Source of the DNA: Mesorhizobium sp. ORS 3324
GTDB lineage: Bacteria; Pseudomonadota; Alphaproteobacteria; Rhizobiales; Rhizobiaceae
NCBI GenBank assembly: GCA_000824825.2
Contig: LM655204.1
Span: 94,999-158,998 of the forward strand
Reading direction: 5' to 3'
DNA: 64,000 nt
The notes under the pieces were generated by a model. It was not told where the DNA came from and made no database searches. It was given only the letters and a program-made list of their open reading frames with translations. The position numbers and the translations under genes were made by a program. Below, in pieces: positions 16,606 to 25,558 of the stretch. Every line of letters begins with the position of its first letter. Positions within the stretch are counted from its first letter, which is position 1.

Positions 16606-18375
16606 TCAGGCGGAGATCAGCATCTTGCCGGCGGCGGCGAGGCTGTCGGCGCCATCGATGACGCGCTCCTTCAAGGCGCGCGTCTCGCCGAGCAGGTTTT
16701 CGGCGAAGAAGCGGCAAAGCGCGATGCGGCCATGATCGGCAAGCCCGCCCTGCGCCAGATAGGCGCCGCCAGCGGCAAGCGAGATCAGGCGCAGGTAGGG
16801 CGTGGCGCCGGCCATGGCGGCATCGGACCGGCCGTGAGCCATCAGCGTCTGCAGGAAGCGCGTTGCTTCGGTGAGGTCGTCCAGCGCCCGGTCGAGGCCA
16901 TCGGCGGTGCGGCCGAACCCTTCGACGTTGGAGAGGCGTACCGCATCGGCAACCGCCTTCAATTCGGCGATGTATCTATGCACATGATCGCCGCCGCCCA
17001 AGGGCAGTTTTCGCGATACAAGGTCGATCGCCTGGATGCCGTTGGTGCCTTCGTAGATCGGCGCGATGCGGGCATCGCGGTAAAGAGCCGCCGCGCCGGT
17101 CTCCTCTATGAAGCCCATGCCGCCATGCACCTGGACGCCCAGCGAAGCGACCTCGACGCCGACATCGGTCGAGAAGGCCTTTGCCAGCGGCGTCAGCAGA
17201 TTGGCGCGGTCGCGCCAGTTGGCGGCGGCCTCGCCCTCGGCGACGCGCGCGCGGTCGATGGCGTGCGCGCAGGCATAGCTGATTGAGCGCGCGATCTGTG
17301 TCAGAGCCCGCATGGTCAAGAGATTGCGCCGCACGTCGGGGTGATGCACGATCGGCGCCATGCCGGAGCCCGAATAGTCCGAAGCCTTGCCCTGGCGGCG
17401 CTCGTTGGCATAGCCGATCGCCTTCTGGGTCGCGGTCTCGGCCACCGCCACGCCCTGCATGCCGACGGCGAGGCGGGCGTTGTTCATCATCGTGAACATG
17501 CAGGCCAGCCCCTTGTTCTCCTCGCCGATCAGCCAGCCGACAGCGCCCGGCGTCATGCCCTGAAAACCGTCGCCATAGATCATGGTGCAGGTCGGCGAGG
17601 CATGGATGCCGAGCTTGTGCTCGATACCGGAACAGAAGACGTCATTGCGGGCGCCGAGCGAGCCGTCATCATTGACCAGGAATTTCGGCACCAGGAACAA
17701 CGAGATGCCGCGCGTGCCGGCCGGCGCGTCGGGCAGCCGCGCCAGCACCAGATGGACGATGTTGTCGGTGAAATCGTGCTCGCCATAGGTGATGAAGATT
17801 TTTTGGCCGAAGATGCGGTAGGTGCCATCGCCGGCGGGCTCGGCCCGGGTGCGCAGCGCGTTGAGATCCGAGCCGGCCTGCGGCTCGGTCAGGTTCATCG
17901 TGCCCATCCACTCGCCGGAAACGAGTTTTGCCAGATACTTGGCCTTCAGCGCTTCGGAAGCGTGCTTGTCGAGCGCCTCGACCGCACCCATGGTCAGCGT
18001 CGGGCCGATGCCGAAGGCCATGGCGGCCGAATTCCACATTTCGAGCGCGGCGACGGCGAGCATGGTCGGCAGGCCCTGGCCGCCGAATTCCGCTGGCCCC
18101 GACAGCGCGTTCCAGCCGCCTTCGATCCAGCGGCGGTAAAGCTCCTTCCAGCCGGGCGGCGTGGTGACGGAAGCGTCCTTCAGCACCGCGCCGTGCTCGT
18201 CGCCGATCTTGTAGAGCGGCGCCACTTCCTCGCTGGCGAAGCGGCCGGCCTCGGCCAGGATCGCGTCGACAAGTTCCTCGCCGAGATCGCCGAAGATGCC
18301 GGCATCAAGCGCCGGCTTCAGGCCGGCCACGTGCTTTAGCGTGAAGGCGATGTCCTCGACCGGTGCGCGATACAT
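16606..18375 (-). CDS. acyl-CoA dehydrogenase
   Basis: 589 residues, FAD-dependent alpha,beta-dehydrogenation of acyl-CoA. It is of the long type with an extra C-terminal domain, as in the DmdC/AidB-like branch. FAD and substrate motifs: WMGTMNLTEPQAGSDLNAL (~155), KIFITYGEHD (~190), and the catalytic glutamate in IAPIYEGTNGIQAIDL (~430). GGAGGAG precedes the ATG. Because DmdC-type and general acyl-CoA dehydrogenases are not separable by eye, I leave the substrate open. Confidence 0.93.
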   Translation of the reverse strand: MYRAPVEDIAFTLKHVAGLKPALDAGIFGDLGEELVDAILAEAGRFASEEVAPLYKIGDEHGAVLKDASVTTPPGWKELYRRWIEGGWNALSGPAEFGGQGLPTMLAVAALEMWNSAAMAFGIGPTLTMGAVEALDKHASEALKAKYLAKLVSGEWMGTMNLTEPQAGSDLNALRTRAEPAGDGTYRIFGQKIFITYGEHDFTDNIVHLVLARLPDAPAGTRGISLFLVPKFLVNDDGSLGARNDVFCSGIEHKLGIHASPTCTMIYGDGFQGMTPGAVGWLIGEENKGLACMFTMMNNARLAVGMQGVAVAETATQKAIGYANERRQGKASDYSGSGMAPIVHHPDVRRNLLTMRALTQIARSISYACAHAIDRARVAEGEAAANWRDRANLLTPLAKAFSTDVGVEVASLGVQVHGGMGFIEETGAAALYRDARIAPIYEGTNGIQAIDLVSRKLPLGGGDHVHRYIAELKAVADAVRLSNVEGFGRTADGLDRALDDLTEATRFLQTLMAHGRSDAAMAGATPYLRLISLAAGGAYLAQGGLADHGRIALCRFFAENLLGETRALKERVIDGADSLAAAGKMLISA

Positions 18376-18569
18376 GTTTCCTGCTCCTCCATTCCGGCGA
18401 TCGATCGTAGGACTTCAGCCGCTGCGAAACCATCCGCCTTTTTGGGACGTCGCCGCCTCCTTTTTACGTAAACGTCAAATTTTGTCACGCGGATTTTGCA
18501 TTCTGTTCCAGGCGTATTAGATACGGAGCAGCCGACCATTGCGGTCCGGCCTGAGACCGGATCGGACCC

Positions 18570-18806
18570 ATGCTTGCCAGACCTGACGCCTATCAGTGCA
18601 TCGAATGCGGCCTCCCCTACCGGGCCACCGGTTTCTGGTATCATGAGGGCAAGATGGAGCATGGACCGGCCTACTGGACGGACCGCGGCATATTGTGCTC
18701 GCCGCAATGCTCGCTGGCACATCACAAGAAGCGCGCCGCCGAAGGTACGCTGCCGCGGGAGCCGGCGCCCGATCCGTTCGAGGTGCAGATGCTGCCTCGA
18801 CGGTGA
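18570..18806 (+). CDS. small zinc-ribbon-like protein
   Basis: 78 residues with four cysteines arranged CIEC near residue 10 and ILCSPQCS near residue 42, fitting a single zinc site; basic tail HHKKRAAEG. Plausible conserved protein of rhizobia; function unknown. Convergent with the RusA-like gene, 6 bases between stops. Confidence 0.6.
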   Translation: MLARPDAYQCIECGLPYRATGFWYHEGKMEHGPAYWTDRGILCSPQCSLAHHKKRAAEGTLPREPAPDPFEVQMLPRR

Positions 18807-18812
18807 CCGCAT

Positions 18813-19370
18813 TTAGGTTAGCAGATCGAGGTTATCCATTGTCACCGTGCTAGCCTTGATAGCCACACGTATGATGGCAAGAGTTTGGTGAGGCGGAGCG
18901 CCTAGCCAGCGATCGGTTTCGACTGTCAGCTTTGTAACCAAGTCATCATCCTGAAGCAGACAGAATGTCCTATCTTGAAAAACAATTCCCTTTTTGGAGA
19001 GAATATTTATCTCTCCTAACGTCCGCATTCGCAATGCATCGAATAAAGTCTTGACTCGATTATCAATATCACCATGAATTCCTTGGCGGTCATTTGAATG
19101 ACGATTTCTAAGAATCGTGACATGGATCTCGGCAAGCAAGCCAACATATTTAGAAATTAGTGGTGCGAATTCAAAGCCATTCCTAATTTCAATAACACCA
19201 AGACGATTCGCTGAACGCTGTCTCAGCCAATCATTATTCTTCAGTGGCTGGAGTGACCAAAGACCTTCTATCTGTGGATGTATTGCCATACGGACATCGT
19301 GGATCCGTTCAAGCGTAGCCGACTTACCGCGTGGCGGTAAGTTCCCGTCGAAAATAAGATGGAATTGCAT
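18813..19370 (-). CDS. RusA-like protein in AT-rich islet
   Basis: 185 residues, not a core gene. The pattern HGDIDNRVKTLFDALRM (~98-114) followed by LQDDDLVTKLTVETDRWLG (~140-158) matches the RusA Holliday-junction resolvase layout, in which D-x-D-N-x-x-K-x-x-x-D and a later D-D-x-x-V hold the metal-binding acids. The N-terminal FDGNLPPRGKS corresponds to the RusA start. The region is visibly AT-rich compared with everything around it and there is no phage gene nearby, so it looks like a stranded acquisition. It is about 60 residues longer than phage RusA. Assignment is by motif only. Confidence 0.6.
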   Translation of the reverse strand: MQFHLIFDGNLPPRGKSATLERIHDVRMAIHPQIEGLWSLQPLKNNDWLRQRSANRLGVIEIRNGFEFAPLISKYVGLLAEIHVTILRNRHSNDRQGIHGDIDNRVKTLFDALRMRTLGEINILSKKGIVFQDRTFCLLQDDDLVTKLTVETDRWLGAPPHQTLAIIRVAIKASTVTMDNLDLLT

Positions 19371-19542
19371 ATCAAGACCCCTCCAATGCCATTCCGCATC
19401 GCGGATCGCATTTCAGTCAAGAGCGCTAGGGGGAAACGGACGACGGTTGTGAGTATCCGATACTATGCAACCACCGCCTGGCGAAGCACTTCCTTAACCA
19501 TAGCGGTTCAGGATCGTCCCCTGGTCAGTGGGGACACCCTGA

Positions 19543-20703
19543 TTGAAAAAGCCGGCGCGCGCTCTTCGCCGCCTGGCGCTTCTCGCGGCGGCGGTTGCGC
19601 TGGGCACGGCGGCAAAGGCCTCGGATTTCTCCGAGCCGTGGAAGAATGCCGACCGCGCGCTGGTGATAGACGCCTACGAATACAACTCCATCGACTGGGC
19701 TGAGCTTGCCACCGACAAACGAATCGTCGGCTTCATCAACAAGGCCTCCGATGGCCTGCCGCCGCCCTATTTCTGCTTCGGCAGCGAGACCGATGTGAAG
19801 CTCTGCAAGGCGCTGTGGAAGCGCTACGCGGTGACGCGCGAGCTGTTCCAGACGCGCAGGGTGGTGGCGAAGGCGCTCGGCCTGAAATGGGGCGCCTATC
19901 ATCTCGCCCGCCCCGGCAATCCGATCGAGCAGGCCAACAATTTCATCGAATTCGCCGAGCCGGCGTCGGACGACCTCATTGCCCTCGACCTCGAAGGCAA
20001 CGACCCGACGCAATGGATGTCGCTCGAGGACGCGGAAGAGTTCGTGCGCCAGGTGCACCGGCGGCTCGGCCGCTTCCCGGTGCTCTACACCAACGGCAAG
20101 ACCGCCCAGTATATCGCCGACAACCGCTACACCTACCGGCTGCTGTCCAGGCTGCCGCTCTGGTACGCACGCTACAAGCCGGCCATCGACGTGCATTTCC
20201 CGATGGGCAATTGGCAGGGCTACGCGCTCTGGCAGTTCTCGGCGCAGGCGAATTGCGGCCGCTTCAGGTGTCCCTATCGCGTGCCTGGCACGCCGAACGA
20301 CATCGACGTCAGCGTCGCGCCGATGAACGCCAACGAGCTGCGCCAGCAATGGGCGTTCGGCGGACTGATCGACGTGCCGTCCGACTACCTTGCCTCGATC
20401 CCCGTGCCGATCCCGCGCGAGGCGGGCCTCGCCGGCAAGGTCACCATCGCCTATGCCGACGTGGCGACGCCGCCGACCTTCGAGGAGATGGTCGCGGTGC
20501 TCGGCGCGCGCTGGGAGAAATTCCGCGATGGCTTCCGCTTGCCGGTGGTGAAAACCGTGCCGCAGCGCCCGAACTTCGGCATCGTGCAATACGTCGCCTG
20601 GAAGCGGGCCGGGCAGCGCACGCCCGAACAGCTCGACGCCGCCTTCGCGGACGCCGATCCGGTCAGCACCGCATCGACGACGCTCGACCGCCGCCGGCAC
20701 TAA
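19543..20703 (+). CDS. exported GH25-type (lysozyme-like) protein
   Basis: 386 residues with a TTG start (GGGGAC 7 bases upstream) and a signal peptide (LALLAAAVALGTAAKA). Residues ~35-265 show the glycoside hydrolase 25 pattern: VIDAYEYNSIDWAELA, GFINKASDG, LKWGAYHLARPGNPIEQANN and the acidic strand LIALDLEGNDP, ending in LWQFSAQANCG and DIDVSVA. Residues ~270-386 are an extra C-terminal region without a recognised domain. Likely acts on peptidoglycan in the periplasm; the first catalytic Asp/Glu set is slightly atypical so activity is not certain. Confidence 0.8.
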   Translation: MKKPARALRRLALLAAAVALGTAAKASDFSEPWKNADRALVIDAYEYNSIDWAELATDKRIVGFINKASDGLPPPYFCFGSETDVKLCKALWKRYAVTRELFQTRRVVAKALGLKWGAYHLARPGNPIEQANNFIEFAEPASDDLIALDLEGNDPTQWMSLEDAEEFVRQVHRRLGRFPVLYTNGKTAQYIADNRYTYRLLSRLPLWYARYKPAIDVHFPMGNWQGYALWQFSAQANCGRFRCPYRVPGTPNDIDVSVAPMNANELRQQWAFGGLIDVPSDYLASIPVPIPREAGLAGKVTIAYADVATPPTFEEMVAVLGARWEKFRDGFRLPVVKTVPQRPNFGIVQYVAWKRAGQRTPEQLDAAFADADPVSTASTTLDRRRH

Positions 20704-20710
20704 CATTCAG

Positions 20711-21586
20711 TCAGCGATGGTTGCCCCGGCTGGCATACATGCCGGTGGTGCGAAACTGTGTCGGCGTGATGCCATAGCAGCGGCGAAACACCTTGGAAAA
20801 GTAGTTCGGATCGTCGAAGCCGCAGAGGACGGCGACTTCCTTGACCGGCAAGAAATCCGCCTTGGTCAGCAGCTTCGCCGCGCGCTGCAGCCGCTGCTGC
20901 AGGACGAACTCGGCCGGCGGCAGCCCTTCGCTCTCTGCGAAGCAGCGCGAGAAATGGGCGCGGCTGAGGCCGCTGATTTCGACCAGTTTCGCCACCGGCA
21001 AGGGCTTGTCGAGATTGGCGTTGATGTGGTCGATGACCGGCTGCATGGCGCTCTGCTTCTCGGCGAAGGCGTGCGAGCCGAAGACATCGTCGTAAAGGGC
21101 CATCGCGGCCTCATAGGCGATCGCCGAGGCCGCGCCCGGCGAGGCCGCCCCCTTGATGAGGCGCAGGCTGCAATCGGCAAGGCGATCGATGGTCGCCGGC
21201 TGCAGCCGCAACACCGGACCGGAGACGCTCAGAATCGACTTGTGGATGCGCAGCGCCTCCTCGCCGTTCATCGAGATCCAGAAATATTCCCAGCGGTCGC
21301 CCTTGGCGAGCCAGTAGCGATGATTGTGCGGCACCAGCACCAGCAGCGTGTCGTTCGCCTGCAGGCGATAATTGCGGCTCTCGTAGCGCAACTGGCCGGT
21401 GCCGCTGATCGTATGCTGGAGAACCGTGAACGGCGTCTGGCCGCGCTTGCGCCCGTCCCAGTCGTATGTCTCGTCCTCGCGCAATTCGTAGCCAGTGCTG
21501 GTCGGCATGGCATGCAGGCGCTGGCGCCCGCGCGGCAGCGAGATCGTGCGCATCAACTTCCCGTTCGCGATCAAGTCCTGCAGCAC
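20711..21586 (-). CDS. agpT: AraC family regulator of the alpha-galactoside locus (AgpT-like)
   Basis: 291 residues: N-terminal cupin ligand-sensing domain (~20-150; RLQANDTLLVLVPHNHRYWL) and a C-terminal double helix-turn-helix (~190-285; VAKLVEISGLSRAHFSRCFA; VAVLCGFDDPNYFSKVFRRC; GITPTQFR). GTG start at 21586 with GAGG upstream. It is divergent from the agaL1-agp operon, as the AraC-like activator AgpT is in Sinorhizobium meliloti, where it is required for induction by alpha-galactosides. The gene symbol is by synteny. Confidence 0.87.
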   Translation of the reverse strand: MLQDLIANGKLMRTISLPRGRQRLHAMPTSTGYELREDETYDWDGRKRGQTPFTVLQHTISGTGQLRYESRNYRLQANDTLLVLVPHNHRYWLAKGDRWEYFWISMNGEEALRIHKSILSVSGPVLRLQPATIDRLADCSLRLIKGAASPGAASAIAYEAAMALYDDVFGSHAFAEKQSAMQPVIDHINANLDKPLPVAKLVEISGLSRAHFSRCFAESEGLPPAEFVLQQRLQRAAKLLTKADFLPVKEVAVLCGFDDPNYFSKVFRRCYGITPTQFRTTGMYASRGNHR

Positions 21587-21602
21587 AAAATTACCCTCGA
21601 AA

Positions 21603-21718
21603 GCATAATCCTTCTCTGGCCACGCCCGCGAATTAGCGCATAATCCGGCTCCTCAAGAACGGGAAAGACCCGCGGTCGAGGAGCGGGCGGGGAGGAGAAA
21701 GAGCCGGATTTCCGGCTC
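21603..21718. promoter_or_regulatory. candidate operators between agpT and agaL1
   Basis: In the 217-base divergent region there is a direct repeat GCATAATCC at 21603-21611 and 21638-21646 (35-base spacing, compatible with AraC-family half sites) and a perfect palindrome GAGCCGGATTTCCGGCTC at 21701-21718. These are sequence observations; binding is inferred. Confidence 0.35.
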
Positions 21719-21803
21719 GAATGGCGTGCACGCCGGCTGGCGTGCGACCAAGTCCTCCCTTGCTGCTCCTTACCTAACATTCGATTGGATCGAGGTGAAG
21801 GTG

Positions 21804-23270
21804 ATGAGCTTCAAAATCGCTATTATCGGCGCCGGCAGCGTCGGATTCACCAAGAAGCTGTTCACCGACATCTTGTGCGTGCCCGAATTCAAGGACATCG
21901 AGTTCGCGCTGACCGACATCAGCGAGCACAATCTCGGGATGATCAAGGCGATCCTCGACAGGATCGTCGAAGCAAACAATTTGCCGACCAAAGTGACGGC
22001 GACGACCGACCGCCGCAAGGCGCTGGAAGGCGCGCGCTACGTCATCAGCTGCGTGCGCGTCGGCGGCCTCGAAGCCTATGCCGACGACATCCGCATTCCG
22101 CTGAAATACGGCATCGACCAATGCGTCGGCGACACGATCTGCGCCGGCGGCATCCTCTACGGCCAGCGTAACATCCCGGTGATCCTCGACTTCTGCAAGG
22201 ACATCCGCGAGGTCGCAGCGACCGGCGCCAAGTTCCTGAACTATGCCAACCCGATGGCGATGAACACCTGGGCCGCGATCGAGTACGGCAAGGTCGACAC
22301 GGTCGGCCTCTGCCACGGCGTTCAGCACGGCGCCGAGCAGATCGCCGAGGTGCTCGGCGCGAAATCGCCCAAGGAACTCGACTATGTCTGTTCTGGCATC
22401 AACCATCAGACCTGGTTCATCGAGCTGCGGCTGAACGGCCGGCGGATCGGCAAGGACGAGCTGGTCGCCGCCTTCGAGGCGCATCCGGTCTATTCGAAGC
22501 AGGAAAAGCTCAGGATCGACGTGCTGAAGCGCTTCGGCGTCTATTCGACCGAGAGCAACGGGCATCTTTCCGAATACCTGCCCTGGTACCGCAAGCGCCC
22601 CGACGAGATCACGCGCTGGATCGACATGTCTGACTGGATCCATGGCGAGACGGGCGGGTATCTGCGCTTCTCGACCGAGACCCGCAACTGGTTCGAGACG
22701 GAATACCCGCAATTCCTCGAAGCGGCTTCGAAGCCGATCGACCCGGCCAAGCGCTCCAACGAGCATGCCAGCCACATTCTGGAGGCACTGGAGACCAACC
22801 GTGTCTACCGCGGCCATTTCAACGTCAAGAACAACGGTGTGATCACCAACCTGCCGCAGGACGCCATTATCGAGTCGCCCGGCTTCGTTGACCGCTTCGG
22901 CATCAACATGGCCGCCGGCATCACTCTGCCCGAGGCATGTGCGGCCACCTGCACGGCCTCGATCAACGTCCAGCGCATGTCGGTACATGCCGCGATAGCC
23001 GGCGACATCGACCTCTTGAAGCTCGCCGTGCTGCACGACCCGCTGGTCGGCGCGGTGTCGACGCCGGAGGAAGTCTGGCAGATGGTGGACGAGATGGTCG
23101 TCGCTGAGGCCGCCTGGCTGCCGCAATATGCTGATGCCGTTCCGGCGGCAAAAGAGCGGCTTGCGAAATCGAAGGTCAAGACCCGCGAATGGGCGGGCGC
23201 GGCGCGGCGCAGCGTGCGCTCGATCGACGAGTTGCGCGCCGAAAAGGCGGCGCTCAAGCAGGCCGGCTGA
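21804..23270 (+). CDS. agaL1: GH4 family alpha-galactosidase (first copy)
   Basis: 488 residues. Family 4 glycosidases use NAD+ and a divalent metal. The N-terminal Rossmann motif is KIAIIGAGSVGFTKKLF; NYANPMAMNTWA, GLCHGVQHGAEQIAEV (metal Cys/His) and YVCSGINHQTWFIEL (Asn-His substrate/metal pair) follow. ATG at 21804 has GAGG upstream. First gene of the alpha-galactoside operon; 92 bases before agpA. Expected to cleave melibiose or raffinose-type sugars in the cytoplasm after import; alpha-glucosidase or galacturonidase specificity is the alternative within GH4. Confidence 0.9.
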   Translation: MSFKIAIIGAGSVGFTKKLFTDILCVPEFKDIEFALTDISEHNLGMIKAILDRIVEANNLPTKVTATTDRRKALEGARYVISCVRVGGLEAYADDIRIPLKYGIDQCVGDTICAGGILYGQRNIPVILDFCKDIREVAATGAKFLNYANPMAMNTWAAIEYGKVDTVGLCHGVQHGAEQIAEVLGAKSPKELDYVCSGINHQTWFIELRLNGRRIGKDELVAAFEAHPVYSKQEKLRIDVLKRFGVYSTESNGHLSEYLPWYRKRPDEITRWIDMSDWIHGETGGYLRFSTETRNWFETEYPQFLEAASKPIDPAKRSNEHASHILEALETNRVYRGHFNVKNNGVITNLPQDAIIESPGFVDRFGINMAAGITLPEACAATCTASINVQRMSVHAAIAGDIDLLKLAVLHDPLVGAVSTPEEVWQMVDEMVVAEAAWLPQYADAVPAAKERLAKSKVKTREWAGAARRSVRSIDELRAEKAALKQAG

Positions 23271-23362
23271 AACTCGGGCTTGGCGGCGGACCTCCAGGAG
23301 GCGGGTCAGCCAAAATCAAGGGGCGACGCAGCAGCAGACGTCCAAACACCTGGGAGGAGACA

Positions 23363-25447
23363 ATGAGGAACTTACACAGAATTGGCATTGCCGCCGGACT
23401 GGCATTGAGCGTTTCAATTCCGGCGCTCACCGCCTTCGCTTCCGAGCCGACGATCCCGCCGGAGCCGGCCAAGTTTCCGGCCGAGGGCAAGATCCACTAT
23501 GTGGCGCGCGACTCCATCCTGGAGTTCAAGGCGCTGCCCGAATATCACGAGCCGGACTGGGTGACCGAGAAATACGTCAAGACCGGCAAGCTGCCGCCGG
23601 TCAAAGACCGGCTGCCCAAGGAGCCGCTGGTCTTCAAGACCGCCAACATGCCGGACGGCATCGGCGTCTATGGCGACACGATGCGCCACGTCATCGGTGG
23701 GCGGCCGGAAGGCTGGAACTACGGCGCCGGCCAGACGCAAGGCTGGGGCGGCATCGACATCGGCCTTTCCGAATGCCTGACGCGCACGGCGCCGCTGTTC
23801 CAGGTCGAGGCGAAGGACACCGAGCCGCTGCCAAACCTCGCCAAAAGCTGGGACTGGTCGAAGGACGGCCACAAGCTCACCATGCATCTCATCGAGGGCG
23901 CCAAGTGGTCGGACGGCGTGCCCTTCAACGCCGATGACGTCATGTTCTACTGGGACGACGAGGTCGTGGACCCGAATGTCTCGCCACTCAACGGCGCGAC
24001 GCCGGAAACCTTCGGCGTCGGCACGACGCTGAAGAAGATCGACGACTACACCGTCGAATGGACGTTCAAGGAAGCGTTCCCGAAGCAATATCTCTATGCG
24101 ATGGCCTACGGCACCTTCTGCCCCGGCCCGTCGCACATCCTGAAGCCGAAGCATCCGAAATATTCGAAGAACACCTACGACCAGTTCAAGAACGCCTTCC
24201 CGCCGGAGTTCATGAACATGCCGGTGATGGGCGCCTGGGTGCCTGTGGAATACCGGCCGGACGACATCATCGTCATGCGCCGCAACCCCTATTACTGGAA
24301 GGTCGACGAGAAGGGTAACCAGCTGCCTTATCTTAACGAGCTGCAATACAAGCTCTCGACTTGGGCCGATCGTGACGTGCAGGCGGTGGCCGGCTCGGGC
24401 GACTTCTCCAACCTCGAGCAGCCGGAAAATTTCGTCGCCTCGCTGAAGCGTGCGGCCGAGAAGAATGCGCCGGCGCGACTTGCCTTCGGCCCGCGCCTCA
24501 TCGGCTACAATCTGCGCATGAACTTTTCTGCCAATGGCTGGGGCAACCCGGACGAGCGCGGCCAGGCGCTGCGCGAGCTGAACCGCAACGAGGACTTCCG
24601 CAAGGCCGTCACCATGGCGCTCGACCGCAAGGCGCTCGGCGACTCGCTGGTCAAGGGACCGTTCACCGCCATCTATCCCGGCGGCTTCTCCTCGGGCACC
24701 AGCTTCTATGACCGCAAGTCGACCGTCTATTATCCCTTCGACCTCAAGGGCGCCAAGGCCGAGCTCGCCAAGGCCGGCCTCAAGGATACCGACGGCGACG
24801 GCTTCGTGAACTTCCCGACCGGCACCGCCGGCGGCAAGAATGTCGAGATCGTGATGCTGGTCAACAACGACTACACGACCGACAAAAGCCTTGCCGAAGG
24901 CGTCGTCGCGCAGATGGAAAAGCTGGGCTTGAGGGTCGTGCTCAACGGCGTCAACGGCACGCAGCGCGATGCCACCCAATATTCCGGCCGCTTCGACTGG
25001 CTGATCCGGCGCAATGAGACCGAACTGACTTCCGTGGTGCAGAACACCGAGCAGCTCGCTCCCGTCGGTCCGAAAACCAGTTGGAACCACCGCGCACCGG
25101 AAAGCGGCGAAGTCGATCTGATGCCGTTCGAGAAGGATCTTGTCGACATCGTCAACAAGTTCGTCGCGACGCAGGACAATGACGAGCGCGCCGATCTGAT
25201 GAAAAAGTTCCAGAAGATCTCGACGGAAAACGTCTACAATGTCGGCCTGACGGAATATCCCGGCGCACTGATCGTCAACAAGCGCTTCTCCAACATTCCG
25301 CAGGGCACGCCGATCTACATGTTCAACTGGGCCGAGGATTCGATCGTCCGCGAGCGCGTCTTCGTCGCCGCCGACAAGCAGGCTAAGTACGAGCTCTTCC
25401 CCGAGCAGCTTCCCGGCAAACCCGGAGACAAGGGGCCGATGGATTAA
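23363..25447 (+). CDS. agpA: alpha-galactoside ABC transporter, periplasmic binding protein
   Basis: 694-residue SBP_bac_5 (peptide-type) solute-binding protein with signal peptide (GIAAGLALSVSIPALTAFA). Typical features: LAKSWDWSKDGHKLTMHL, KWSDGVPFNADDVMFYWDD, and the middle ALDRKALGDSLVKGPFTA. GGGAGGAG 5 bases before the ATG. Longer than most family members, as AgpA of S. meliloti is. In that species AgpA is needed for growth on melibiose and raffinose; transfer of function rests on the matching gene set. Confidence 0.9.
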   Translation: MRNLHRIGIAAGLALSVSIPALTAFASEPTIPPEPAKFPAEGKIHYVARDSILEFKALPEYHEPDWVTEKYVKTGKLPPVKDRLPKEPLVFKTANMPDGIGVYGDTMRHVIGGRPEGWNYGAGQTQGWGGIDIGLSECLTRTAPLFQVEAKDTEPLPNLAKSWDWSKDGHKLTMHLIEGAKWSDGVPFNADDVMFYWDDEVVDPNVSPLNGATPETFGVGTTLKKIDDYTVEWTFKEAFPKQYLYAMAYGTFCPGPSHILKPKHPKYSKNTYDQFKNAFPPEFMNMPVMGAWVPVEYRPDDIIVMRRNPYYWKVDEKGNQLPYLNELQYKLSTWADRDVQAVAGSGDFSNLEQPENFVASLKRAAEKNAPARLAFGPRLIGYNLRMNFSANGWGNPDERGQALRELNRNEDFRKAVTMALDRKALGDSLVKGPFTAIYPGGFSSGTSFYDRKSTVYYPFDLKGAKAELAKAGLKDTDGDGFVNFPTGTAGGKNVEIVMLVNNDYTTDKSLAEGVVAQMEKLGLRVVLNGVNGTQRDATQYSGRFDWLIRRNETELTSVVQNTEQLAPVGPKTSWNHRAPESGEVDLMPFEKDLVDIVNKFVATQDNDERADLMKKFQKISTENVYNVGLTEYPGALIVNKRFSNIPQGTPIYMFNWAEDSIVRERVFVAADKQAKYELFPEQLPGKPGDKGPMD

Positions 25448-25558
25448 GCTTCACCTCCCAGACGAAGAGATGTCCGGCCGCGTTGCGGCGCGGCCGGACA
25501 AGGCAGATCCTCCAAACGCACCGAACGCGTGACCGGCGAGAAAGGAAGCAGACCGTCC

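Noticed and set aside
23414..25090. 558-codon minus-strand frame opposite agpA
   Set aside because: Shadow frame in third-position GC-rich coding DNA; agpA has a signal peptide and SBP motifs.
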